NCBI GenBank assembly: GCA_004193555.1 | Contig: RPGP01000029.1 | Coordinates: 390,976-454,975, forward strand | Length of the DNA: 64,000 nucleotides | Direction of reading: 5' to 3' | Source: Desulfobacteraceae bacterium Eth-SRB1 | GTDB taxonomy: Bacteria; Desulfobacterota; Desulfobacteria; Desulfobacterales; ETH-SRB1 | Part shown: in pieces, positions 26,754 through 34,818 of the stretch | Layout: each line of letters begins with the position of its first letter | Position numbering within the stretch: position 1 is the stretch's first letter | Notes under the pieces: model-generated | The model's database searches: none | What the model was told of the DNA's origin: nothing | The model's input: the letters and a program-made list of their open reading frames with translations, nothing else | Program-made: the position numbers and the translations under genes

Positions 26754-27354
26754 TACCGCTCAAAGTGAGGGATACTATGTGGAGTCGGTGCTTGGCTTCG
26801 GGCAAAACCGGTTTGAGTCGGGACGTTCAATTGCTTTCCTGGGCCGAACCGCCATAAGCAAACATGACGGACAAGACTGTTTCGTTTCCATAAATGCCGG
26901 GCATGACTGGGTCATTGATCGCTGGCGATTCGGCCCGACCACTGGGATAGAATATGTCTTTCTTCACGAGGAGGGTTATGAGGAACACGGTGCGTGTGCA
27001 GCAGACCTGAAGATTGATTCACGTAATTCAGATTCACTGCTGAGCCTGCTGGGATTTCACCTTACCCGATCATTTCAGCTTGAAAAATCTGTTCTGACCG
27101 CGGAATTACGGGCCCGGTGGGATCATGACTACCTGACGGATTCGGTACCAGTTCATTGCCGATTCATCGCTGCCGGATCTTCCTTCGATATTTCAGGCCG
27201 GGATGCAGCCAAAGACTCAGTACTCCTGGGTACGAGTCTTAAAGCCGTATTTAGTAAAAATATAACAGGCTATCTTGATTATGACTGCATGCTCCAGAAC
27301 AGCGATGGGTATAAATCGCATATGTTCAATGTCGGCCTGAAGGTATTGTTTTAG
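26617..27354 (+). pseudogene. Autotransporter beta-barrel, C-terminal part (frameshifted segment 3)
   Basis: This is the third frame of the same gene; native sequence begins at about 26725 (GLLYALWYDTAQSEGYYVES). It continues as alternating amphipathic strands (VLGFGQNRFES; TTGIEYVFLHEEGYEEHG; TAELRARWDHDYLTD) and ends in MFNVGLKVLF. The terminal phenylalanine is the outer-membrane assembly signal. With segments 1 and 2 the gene would encode roughly 1000 residues: signal peptide, papain-like protease, beta-helix stalk and 12-strand barrel. The first ~35 track residues are out of frame with the gene. Confidence 0.8.
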
Positions 27355-27521
27355 GGGACTTGCGAGCCTCTCTCTGAACGCCTGTGCTGGATAAGGAATA
27401 ATTGGCAGGCATGTAAATACATAGGATACCGGCGCAGCCACACAGAGATTTCGCCATCTCATCGCTTTATCCTACGCCCATACCTCAGTCAAATATTCCG
27501 GGTTGAGATAGTTTCAGTCCT

Positions 27522-29948
27522 CTATTCTCCATATGAGTCTGTGGAAAAAGCATTCAGTTTCTCAACTACCCTGACTGCCTCCACACCGTCTTTGGCATAA
27601 TGAGCGCTAATCGACTTCGCGTAGGCCTTTGTTACCACTGCTCCGCCCACCATGAATTTACAGTCAAGAGACTCCCTCTGTGCAAGTTCTATCACCTCTT
27701 TCATATTTACCATGGTGGTGGTCATCAGGGCCGACAGGCCGATAACGGAGGGCTTGAGCCGGACGGCCTCCCGTATAATTATCTCGGCAGACACATCCTT
27801 ACCCAGGTCAACCACCTCAAACCCGTGATTCCTCAGCATCAGCGCCACTATATTTTTCCCAATATCGTGAACATCCCCTTTTACCGTCGCGATGATGATA
27901 ACTCCCTTCTGTTTTTTCTCCAGCTTGCTATCCCCGAGCCACGGCACAAGAAAGGCAATACCCTTCTTCATCGTTTCAGCGCATGCTATCAACTGTGGAA
28001 GAAAATATTCCCTCCTGTCAAACAGCGCGCCAACTTCCGTGATCGCAGGGATCATGCTTTCGTCAACCATTCTCTGTGCATCCATCCCTGAGTCCATCGC
28101 AACGGAAAGCAGTCGCTCTATGTCCTCCCTGTTCCCTTCAAGAATGGACTGAAACATCTCGTCTTCAGGCGCCTTATGAGAAGGGGCATCTTCCTGTTTC
28201 ACCTTTGTGGACATTTGTGAGAAATGGCTTATATACTTTGAGGCATCCATGTCCCGGCCGGCAAGCACGTCACCCGCCAATTTGGTGTTCACCAACTCCT
28301 CCACCCCGGGATTGGCAATCGCCATAGTCAGGCCCTTCGACACGGCCATGGCAAGAAAAGCCGCGTTCAGCCACTTGCGCTCCGGCATACCGAAAGATAC
28401 ATTGGAAAGGCCGACAATCGTATTGGCCCCGAAGACATCGCTGCTCCATTCAATCGTCTTCAGGGTCTCCGCAGGCGCCTTAAAGTTGGACGACGCAGCC
28501 ATGACAAGACCATCAATGACTATATCAGACTTCGTAAAGCCCAGAGCCGCAGCCTTTTTGAACACATCTTCTATAATCTTCTTTCTCTTCTCCGCCGTTT
28601 CAGGGATATCGCCATCCGCAAGTGGGAGAAGTATGAACATGGCACCATATTTCGCGGCTACAGGAAGAAGCCTAATTAGCTTCTCACTCTCCCCGGAGAT
28701 AGAGTTGATAAGCGCGCGGCCCGGATATAACCGGAGAGCCGCTTCCATCACATCGATATTTGAGGAATCGATAACAAGGGGCAGGTCAAAGGCCACAGAA
28801 AGGTTTCCGATTACGTCCAGCATTGTCTCTTTTTCATCAATGCCAGGCATGCCCATATTGACGTCGAGAAGCGACGCACCAAATTTTTCCTGTTCTTTCG
28901 CCATGGTCCGCACAATGGACATCCTGCCTTCAAGGAGTTCCTGCTGAAGCGCCTTCTTCCCCGTTGGATTGATCCGTTCCCCGACAATTGAAAGAGGTCT
29001 CTCCCCTTCGAAAATAGCTGAAGCCCTCGCAGAGCTTACGGCGCTGATTGAATCTCTCACCGGTAAGACCGGCTTTCTGCCGGCAACGCTCTCCTTCAAC
29101 ATTCTGATATGATCAGGGGTTGTCCCGCAACACCCGCCTATGAGATTGACCCCCTTTGAGACAAAGTCCGCCCCGAATGAGGCGAATGTGTCCGCCCCCA
29201 TACTGAACACGGTCTTGCCATCGACAAGTTCCGGCATGCCCGCGTTCGGTTTTGCCACCAATGGAATTGTGGCCCAGGGCTTCATCGCCTCAATCAGCCC
29301 TGTCATCTCTTCCGGCCCGGTGCAGCAGTTACAGCCAACGGCATTCGCTCCGAGACTCTGCAACGTGATCAGGGCGGTCACGGGATCCGTGCCGTTAAGC
29401 GTTCTGCCATTTTCTTCATACGTCATAGTCACGATGGTAAATTTGTCTGTCAGCTCCTTTACGGCGATAAGGGCCGCCCTGGTCTCCTGGATATCCATCA
29501 TGGTCTCTATGACAAAGAGATCGACTCCACCTTCGAGAAGTCCTTTTACCTGTTCTTTGTAGACATCAATGGCCTCCTCAAAATCCAGATCGCCGAAGGG
29601 CCTGACAAATCGCTCTGTGGAACATATATCACCCGCGAGGAGAACATCCGTTCCCACCGCGCGCCTTGCCAGCAGTGTAAGCTCCCTGTTGATCTCAACC
29701 ACATCGTAAGAACCGTACTGGCTCAGCTTGATGCGGTTCGCCCCGAATGTGGCCGTGTAAACAATATCCGCACCCGCATCTCGATAACCGGCATGCACAT
29801 CGCTGATTATGTCGGGATTCTTTAGACACCAGATCTCCGGGCATACACCCGCAGTCATTCCCCTCTTCTGCAGCTCAGTACCCGTTGCGCCATCCAGTAT
29901 GATTATTTTCTCTCTGATCCTGTTCTTCAGTGGCATCTTCTTTACCAT
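27522..29948 (-). CDS. metH: Cobalamin-dependent methionine synthase lacking the activation domain
   Basis: The 808-residue protein transfers methyl from methyltetrahydrofolate to homocysteine through cobalamin. Domain order: homocysteine/zinc domain (about 10-290; GATGTELQKRG, the zinc ligands in VGCNCCTGPE and IGGCCGTTPDH), pterin-binding domain (about 315-580; SIVGERINPTGKKALQ, DVNMGMPG, GLSNVSFGMPER), B12 cap (about 595-680) and B12-binding domain (about 690-800). The last carries KGDVHDIGKNIVALMLRNHG with the cobalt-ligating His, then GLSALMTTT and VGGAVV. The C-terminal SAM-dependent reactivation domain of enteric MetH is missing; it is supplied by the gene immediately upstream, 8 bases away. 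Confidence 0.93.
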   Translation of the reverse strand: MVKKMPLKNRIREKIIILDGATGTELQKRGMTAGVCPEIWCLKNPDIISDVHAGYRDAGADIVYTATFGANRIKLSQYGSYDVVEINRELTLLARRAVGTDVLLAGDICSTERFVRPFGDLDFEEAIDVYKEQVKGLLEGGVDLFVIETMMDIQETRAALIAVKELTDKFTIVTMTYEENGRTLNGTDPVTALITLQSLGANAVGCNCCTGPEEMTGLIEAMKPWATIPLVAKPNAGMPELVDGKTVFSMGADTFASFGADFVSKGVNLIGGCCGTTPDHIRMLKESVAGRKPVLPVRDSISAVSSARASAIFEGERPLSIVGERINPTGKKALQQELLEGRMSIVRTMAKEQEKFGASLLDVNMGMPGIDEKETMLDVIGNLSVAFDLPLVIDSSNIDVMEAALRLYPGRALINSISGESEKLIRLLPVAAKYGAMFILLPLADGDIPETAEKRKKIIEDVFKKAAALGFTKSDIVIDGLVMAASSNFKAPAETLKTIEWSSDVFGANTIVGLSNVSFGMPERKWLNAAFLAMAVSKGLTMAIANPGVEELVNTKLAGDVLAGRDMDASKYISHFSQMSTKVKQEDAPSHKAPEDEMFQSILEGNREDIERLLSVAMDSGMDAQRMVDESMIPAITEVGALFDRREYFLPQLIACAETMKKGIAFLVPWLGDSKLEKKQKGVIIIATVKGDVHDIGKNIVALMLRNHGFEVVDLGKDVSAEIIIREAVRLKPSVIGLSALMTTTMVNMKEVIELAQRESLDCKFMVGGAVVTKAYAKSISAHYAKDGVEAVRVVEKLNAFSTDSYGE

Positions 29949-29956
29949 TGACTCCT

Positions 29957-30586
29957 TTACGCGAGAATCCCCACTACTGCTGTAACAGACTTTTCCGGCA
30001 TGAGAATAAAGTTTTCGTTTATCGTAACTCCTATACGATAAAGCTTCAGCATATCATACATCATCTTCTGATTTTCAAGCAGAAAATCACCATACCCGGC
30101 AGAGAAGCGTTTCCTGGTGAGACGGGCGTTCTCCCTGGCAAGCAGGCGATTAAAAAATCCAATAATCCAGTCAAGCGCCGCATCCGTCATTTCACTTGCC
30201 ACCGCATCGATGACCACACCGCGAGTCATGTCGCCACCTTCGGTATCTTCAAGTATGGCGTCCATTACCACGCTTCCAGAGGTTGACCCAATAAAGAGGG
30301 CCTCTTTGCATCCATTCAGTAATCCGGCGAGTCTCACGCTTCTTACATCAGCGCCAGTCTTGAGGACAATCAGCGGCGGATCCACACGTTCCAGTGGAAC
30401 CCGAATACCGGCCCCCTTCAGCGAGACAAGAGAGGCCGCATATTCTATATACTGTCCTACCTCTTCCCTTTTACGCTCGTTAACCTTTGTTACACCCCTC
30501 TTGTACCCGAGACGCCTGTAAATGGCGCCCATAGGCAACGGAATATTTATTGATGGAAAGATCTGTAACAAGGGAACACTTCCCAT
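29957..30586 (-). CDS. Stand-alone methionine synthase activation-domain protein
   Basis: The 209-residue protein matches the AdoMet-binding activation domain of MetH as a separate polypeptide. The RxxxGY signature is in KRFSAGYGDFLLENQKMMYD, and the end reads GVTINENFILMPEKSVTAVV, as in MetH C-termini (L-MxPxxSxSG-V). It is expected to catalyse or support reductive methylation of cob(II)alamin in MetH. It is the first gene of a two-gene minus-strand operon with metH. Detached activation domains are known in other bacteria such as Thermotoga. A second protein of this family is at 34819-35502. Confidence 0.85.
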   Translation of the reverse strand: MGSVPLLQIFPSINIPLPMGAIYRRLGYKRGVTKVNERKREEVGQYIEYAASLVSLKGAGIRVPLERVDPPLIVLKTGADVRSVRLAGLLNGCKEALFIGSTSGSVVMDAILEDTEGGDMTRGVVIDAVASEMTDAALDWIIGFFNRLLARENARLTRKRFSAGYGDFLLENQKMMYDMLKLYRIGVTINENFILMPEKSVTAVVGILA

Positions 30587-30677
30587 ATTAATTCGCCTTC
30601 TTCTTTTCTTTAACGATTCTTGCGCGCAAAGGATTTAAATCAATGATACAAGGTGAGACCCACCTCCTTTACCGCTT

Positions 30678-30851
30678 TCAAGAGGAGGTTTTACAGGAGG
30701 CGGCATAAGATTTTGAAAAGTATTTATGGTCCGATTCGTAATGACATTTCTTGTATTTCCTACCGCTTCCACACCAGCAAATGTCATTACGTCCCAGTTT
30801 CATAGCACTTTCAGGAGGACGTTCCGGGAATAGCTTCTTAAAAAAATTCAT
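30678..30851 (-). CDS. Small SEC-C-motif protein
   Basis: This 57-residue gene is too short for the ORF track. From ATG 30851 it reads [20 protein letters not shown], then the zinc-binding SEC-C motif [16 protein letters not shown] near the middle, stopping at 30678. The C-x-C...CH zinc knuckle is the one at the end of SecA and in many small proteins. A TGA of the upstream ORF overlaps the start as ATGA and an AAGG site lies upstream, so translation is probably coupled. The function of free SEC-C peptides is uncertain; nucleic-acid or SecB-like binding is possible. Confidence 0.7.
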   Translation of the reverse strand: MNFFKKLFPERPPESAMKLGRNDICWCGSGRKYKKCHYESDHKYFSKSYAASCKTSS

Positions 30852-31006
30852 TCGCCTTTTCTCTTTAAATTTGATTTAGCGTTATATGTTTCATGCATAA
30901 TCTTAAACCACCGAAAGCTGAACATCAATTTTAGTATATCATTGATACGGCTTACCGGATACAATGTTTGGCCATACCAGTCAATAAATTTTAATCCCCA
31001 AGTTGG
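30848..31006 (-). pseudogene. C-terminal tail of an interrupted gene, coupled to the SEC-C gene
   Basis: The track ORF 30848-31036 starts inside the IS110 end; the native part is about 50 residues (WGLKFIDWYGQTLYPVSRIN, then [20 protein letters not shown]). It ends with TGA overlapping the SEC-C start. It looks like the end of a longer gene cut by the IS110 element. The family is not recognised. Confidence 0.45.
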
Positions 31007-31334
31007 GGGACATCCTATAATCCTTCTGTCAAGCATAAAGTATGCGCTTTCAATAAACCAATTAATTCAGTAAGATAGAAAAGCGGCTGATTTCTGTGCG
31101 TACTTCTCCTTACGGTTTGTTAAAAAAATTTTCGGCGAATCTCCCACTATTGCGAACCACGCATCTGATCGTTACGATTATCCAGTATGCCGCAACTAAA
31201 TGCTGCTGCTAATCATCCCTTATCCAGAGTCAAAAGTTCAGTGAGAGGCCCAGGATTGTCCCTCCAGAGGTCTTTTTGCCTCGACGCCCATGAACGGGCT
31301 CTCTCGCCGAAGGTGTAAAATCGTCTATTCTATA
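31007..31334 (-). mobile_element. IS110-family right end, copy A (328 bp)
   Basis: The segment from gggacatcctataatccttc to gtaaaatcgtctattctata is nearly identical, in inverse orientation, to 46562-46889. It lies directly downstream of an IS110 transposase C-terminus and so is the 3-prime non-coding end of that insertion sequence. Differences between copies are scattered single bases. Confidence 0.8.
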
Positions 31335-31605
31335 TTTAGATAATCAGGGTTAAATACTTCCCTTTTTTTCATTAAGGTCCAGGCGATCACCAGCATTTTT
31401 GCAGCCAGCTTAACATGCATCTTTGTTTTAATTCCACGCTCACGTTCTCTTCCAATAAGAAGTTTGGTAAAGTATGCTCTGAATATATCAACTTTTGAGG
31501 CTGCTACATTAGCTGCCTGGTACAAGGCATAGCGAAGCTCGCTGTTGCCTTTTTTGGATATTACCGGAAGAGCCTTGTCACTTGTTCTTCCGCTACGATT
31601 TGAAG
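31325..31605 (-). pseudogene. IS110-family transposase, C-terminal fragment
   Basis: The visible C-terminal region reads SNRSGRTSDKALPVISKKGN, then ELRYALYQAANVAASKVDIF and MLVIAWTLMKKREVFNPDYL. This is the Transposase_20 helix-hairpin end of IS110 enzymes (K-R-G-N...LR-ALYQAA). An in-frame stop occurs at the boundary with the hairpin element upstream (about 31606). The DEDD catalytic half is missing. Confidence 0.8.
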
Positions 31606-31610
31606 ATCAA

Positions 31611-31935
31611 CAGTCAAGTACCTCCGGCATAGCCGGAGGCTTGATGGTTACGCCCTCAAAGGGCGGCTGGGTACCCAGGTACTCCAGTTATTGGTTCTAA
31701 AATCCGAATCCATTTCTGAAACACAATACTCGGATTCTCAAAATACTGATGGGTTGCTATTGTCGAAATTTAAACGTGTCCCGAATACCTTTCTGATACC
31801 CGTGATTACTTTTGTTATTTGGTCTATTAATTATTTACCAGAGATTGAGTTGTCTACCGCCTGATTATTCCAGGAACTGTCAAACTCTGGGAGTCCCCCG
31901 GCATAGCCGGGGGTTTACCATGGTTAATTATTTCA
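31611..31935. mobile_element. Putative IS200/IS605-type hairpin-ended element without transposase
   Basis: The left hairpin cctccggcatagccggagg (31621-31639), a nearby cgccctcaaagggcg (31651-31665) and the right hairpin cccccggcatagccggggg (31895-31913) share the core ggcatagcc. Ends with subterminal hairpins rather than inverted repeats suit IS200/IS605 elements. The interior has no gene. It sits at the broken edge of the IS110 transposase, which it may have interrupted. Family assignment is tentative. Confidence 0.5.
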
Positions 31936-32043
31936 AAATACGGGTAATTCCTGTGTTTTTTTGTTTGAGCATTTAACATTACTTTAATATGTTAAATGTT
32001 ATCTGCAAAATCAGGAAAAAATAATTAGAGAACTTTTTAAGAA

Positions 32044-32358
32044 ATGAGCAAGAAGAAACTTGTTTTTAAACTGACCTGTGAATATTGCAAATTCTATCAT
32101 TTGCATGTCTGCAACGCATTCGGAGAACAGGTTGAAGGCAGCAGCTCTGCCTGCAATAATTTTGAAATGGCAGACAAGTTCTGGTGCGACAAGAACGACT
32201 ATCAGATATCCACTGCTGCCTGCCTAAACCGTCAGGACCATAAACATTCTGGATGTGTACGTTGTTTACAGGGGAACGGTGCGCGAGGGCTCACACGCCA
32301 GAGGCAGTTAGCGCTTTTTGACAGATTTTCATCACAAAGGATGGAAGCAAATGGATAA
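32044..32358 (+). CDS. Small cysteine-rich protein preceding a recombinase gene
   Basis: The 104 residues hold a series of Cys/His positions: LTCEYCKFYHLHVC, then CNNFEMADKFWC and a final HSGCVRC, suggesting a zinc-binding protein. I do not recognise the family. It overlaps the start of the recombinase pseudogene by eight bases, so it was cotranscribed with it and may be an accessory or directionality protein of the element. The final ~25 residues are basic. Confidence 0.55.
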   Translation: MSKKKLVFKLTCEYCKFYHLHVCNAFGEQVEGSSSACNNFEMADKFWCDKNDYQISTAACLNRQDHKHSGCVRCLQGNGARGLTRQRQLALFDRFSSQRMEANG

Positions 32359-32962
32359 TAACATTATAGACATTACTCCTTGCAACGTATTACCGATGCC
32401 TGCTGTACTTAAAACCGCTAACGGTCAGGAGATTAAATATATACGCAGGGATGAGGTACAGCGTATCATGTCGGTTCTTGAGGGCAGGGATCGTTCTGGT
32501 TGAGACTCTGTGGATGGAATACGGGGGCAGGATCAGTGAAGTGCTGGAACTTACGTCACAGACAATTAACTTTGATAACGGAACCATTACTATACGAACG
32601 CTGAAGAAAAAAAAGACCCCCTGCCTGCTTACAGAACAGTGCCAATACGGGCAGAGCTTGCTGGAAGCATAGCCGCGTATTGCATGAAAACGGGAATAAA
32701 GGAAAATAACAGAATATTTCCGGTTACACGCATAAGGGCATATCAGATAATCAGCAAAGCTGCGGAAAAAACGGAAATAGAAAAAGATAGACGACACCCC
32801 CATGTATTCAGACACGGGTTTGCGGTTAATGCCGTGCTGTCCGGTGTGCCTCCCATGGTTCTCAGACGGTGGATGGGGCATGCCGGCATTGATACAACAC
32901 TCATTTATACCAAGATCCTGGCGCAGGACACGAAGGAATATTTGAGAAGGATGAAATTTTAA
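32351..32962 (+). pseudogene. Tyrosine recombinase (phage integrase family), two frameshifts
   Basis: Three frames together make one XerC/integrase-like protein. Frame 1 (from ATG 32351) reads MDNNIIDITPCNVLPMPAVL and ends near RDRSG. Frame 2 continues with VLVETLWMEYGGRISEVLEL (first catalytic Arg). Frame 3 carries HPHVFRHGFAVNAVL (H-x-x-R), WMGHAGIDTTLIYTKI (His and the nucleophile Tyr) and ends at 32962. The breaks are near 32490 and near 32630. All catalytic residues remain but the gene is not translatable as one product. It lacks most of an N-terminal core-binding domain. Confidence 0.8.
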
Positions 32963-33240
32963 TAAAACCTGGGAGAGATCGTCAGACATGCGGGAAGGTG
33001 AGTATCGAGTAGCAAAAGAAGAAGAACCCGCTGAAAAAGTCATGAATTCGCATACTGTAATGATATTTCTTGCAACAAGCTGGTTTGTAATCCTTTTGCT
33101 TGGGTTGTAACTATTTTTCTTGTAAGGACGCTGGTTCTTCGATGAGGCGGTTGGTTATCGGTAGTTCATTAGAGGGCATCAAAAAGAATAGGGCGATCCA
33201 TGTGGCATTAAAATGTCAAACAAACCGCCCTTTATATTAT

Positions 33241-33513
33241 TTAGACAGCCTCTTTAAGTTTCTTTCCCGCCTTAAATGTCACGGCATTCCTTGCTTTAAT
33301 TTTAATCGGCTCGCCTGTTTGGGGATTGCGCCCTTTACGAGCTTTCCTGCGCACTTTTGCAAAAGTACCAAATCCAACCAGCGTTACCTTTCCATCTTTT
33401 CCCTTGAGAGCCTTTGTGACATTGGCCATAAAAGAGTCCAGCGATGCTCCTGCTGTAGCCTTTGAAGTTCCCGCATCTTTTGCCATTTGCTCAATCAATT
33501 CCGTTTTTGTCAT
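33241..33513 (-). CDS. hup: HU-family DNA-binding protein
   Basis: The 90-residue histone-like protein opens MTKTELIEQMAKDAGTSKAT, then has the conserved GKVTLVGFGTFAKVRRKARK beta arm entry and NPQTGEPIKIKARNAVTFKA at the tip and end. HU dimers bend DNA and structure the nucleoid. It is monocistronic. A GGGCG..CGCCC inverted repeat followed by a T-rich run on the minus strand (33187-33232) may terminate it. It is inside the suspected island but is a common chromosomal gene. Confidence 0.93.
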   Translation of the reverse strand: MTKTELIEQMAKDAGTSKATAGASLDSFMANVTKALKGKDGKVTLVGFGTFAKVRRKARKGRNPQTGEPIKIKARNAVTFKAGKKLKEAV

Positions 33514-33710
33514 ACGTTTTCCTCAGTTTTCTTTTTGTGCCGTTTCTGCATAAAAGTAAAAACAGGCCCACCTGAGCAGGCTCAACTTCTATATATCACA
33601 GCTCATCAATCAGCAAACAATCATAATTTGCAATCGTCTTGATCATTTTTGCTTCGGTATGATCAGCAACTGACCTGTACGGTATTTCCATGAGGAGATC
33701 AGGATAAAGA

Positions 33711-33726
33711 GGGTGCGAAATTTGAG
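33711..33726. repeat. Insertion-sequence-like end motif GGGTGCGAAATTTGAG
   Basis: This is a third copy of the motif seen at 23092 and 23399, here just downstream of the MarR gene stop (minus strand). No transposase is attached. Confidence 0.45.
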
Positions 33727-33736
33727 TAACCACCTT

Positions 33737-34270
33737 TTACAAAGTAGTATTATTGAAGCCGGTTATTGAGCCTTCCGCAAGTATAGGCGAGGCATCTATT
33801 TTTTCTGCCGCCATCATGTGGACAACTCGTTTCATGGCGCTTAAAATCATTAATTGTTCCCACTCCTCCAAGTTTGAAAACCGCTTTATAAATGTTTCCT
33901 GCAAAGGAGGCGGGGCTTGCTCAAGAATTTGAAGGCATTTCTCAGAGAGCTGTATTATTATCCGCCGCTTATCTTGATCACTGCGTATTTTTGTTAAAAG
34001 CTCTCTTTTTTCCAGTCGGTTTATAATGTCAGTTGCAGTAGCTTGGCTCAGGCTGATCGATTTGGCCAAAGCTGTAACCGAAATTTGGCCGTGGTTTGAA
34101 ATTTCCTGCAAAACTATCAACTGGGGCCCGGTTATCCCATATTTCCGGTTCAGATCTTTAGAGTGAAGACTTATTGCCCGAATAATCTTTCTCAGAGACA
34201 AGAGCAATTCACTGCATCGCAACTCTGTTGTTATTTTTTCTACCTGTGGTATTGTCTGTTCCTGTTTCAT
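33737..34270 (-). CDS. MarR-family regulator of the CosR/EctR type
   Basis: The 177-residue winged-helix repressor has its helix-turn-helix at about 60-105 (ISVTALAKSISLSQATATDI) and wing residues in KIRSDQDKRRIIIQLSEK. Beyond generic MarR features it has LRKIIRAISLHSKDLNRKYG, PPPLQETFIKRFSNLEEWEQ and AEKIDASPIL near the end. As I recall these, they match CosR/EctR proteins, which control compatible-solute genes (ectoine, betaine uptake) in halotolerant bacteria. It is divergent from the corrinoid methyltransferase operon, sharing a 548-base intergenic region with two similar operator-like sites. No ectABC is present, so it probably controls the adjacent operon and/or ablAB. Confidence 0.8.
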   Translation of the reverse strand: MKQEQTIPQVEKITTELRCSELLLSLRKIIRAISLHSKDLNRKYGITGPQLIVLQEISNHGQISVTALAKSISLSQATATDIINRLEKRELLTKIRSDQDKRRIIIQLSEKCLQILEQAPPPLQETFIKRFSNLEEWEQLMILSAMKRVVHMMAAEKIDASPILAEGSITGFNNTTL

Positions 34271-34410
34271 TTTTTTCTCAAAATCGGTTAAAGTCGTATG
34301 ATGGAAATGCAGCAGTTTTATAGCAAAAAAGCTGTCAGCTTATTACTTTAATTCCCACGATAAATGCAATATTTATTTGATATCCTATCCTATTATGCCT
34401 TAAGATATTT

Positions 34411-34430
34411 TATATAACACGTACTATTTT
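34411..34430. promoter_or_regulatory. Operator-like site 1 (TATATAACACGTACTATTTT)
   Basis: This AT-rich imperfect palindrome lies about 140 bases upstream of the MarR/CosR gene. It shares the order TATATAAC..GTACTAT with the inverse of site 2 near the divergent gene. It resembles the EctR1 operator I remember (half-site ACTATATA); this is recalled, not searched. Confidence 0.4.
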
Positions 34431-34702
34431 ATGCAAAATTCATCCTTCTATTCCATACTATTATATATTTTACAATACAAACCCAATTTTAGCAAAAAGT
34501 GGGGAATACCATTTACTCTGTAAGGGTTCAATAATTAGCGCCCAGAAATGCAACAATATAACACGCTGGTATAACTCCATAAAGTTTAATCAAAGACGGG
34601 ACTTGTCAGCGCCAAATGCCGGATAAATTTAACTTTTTACAAGCTTATCAATAGCGCATATTAAATTATTATTCCAATATTTTTGTTTTTTCCTTGTTAT
34701 TT

Positions 34703-34722
34703 TATATAGTACACGTTATATA
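34703..34722. promoter_or_regulatory. Operator-like site 2 (TATATAGTACACGTTATATA)
   Basis: It lies about 96 bases upstream of the reactivator gene at 34819. Its complement, TATATAACGTGTACTATATA, contains GT-ACTATATA, which matches the right part of the remembered EctR1 operator, and matches site 1 at most positions. Its placement near an AT-rich promoter stretch suits repression of the methyltransferase operon. Confidence 0.45.
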
Positions 34723-34818
34723 GAATAATTAATAAAATTTGATGTACTGGAAAATTTATATTTCAGTATCAAAGTGTAAATTGCGACTGAACAATATGAA
34801 GATTTAGGAAATAGGCCT

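Noticed and set aside
27600-28947. Long ORFs opposite metH
   Set aside because: Shadows of the metH coding strand with no domain content.
30587-30677. Cobalamin riboswitch near the metH operon
   Set aside because: The B12-box consensus was not seen in the sequence upstream of 30586.
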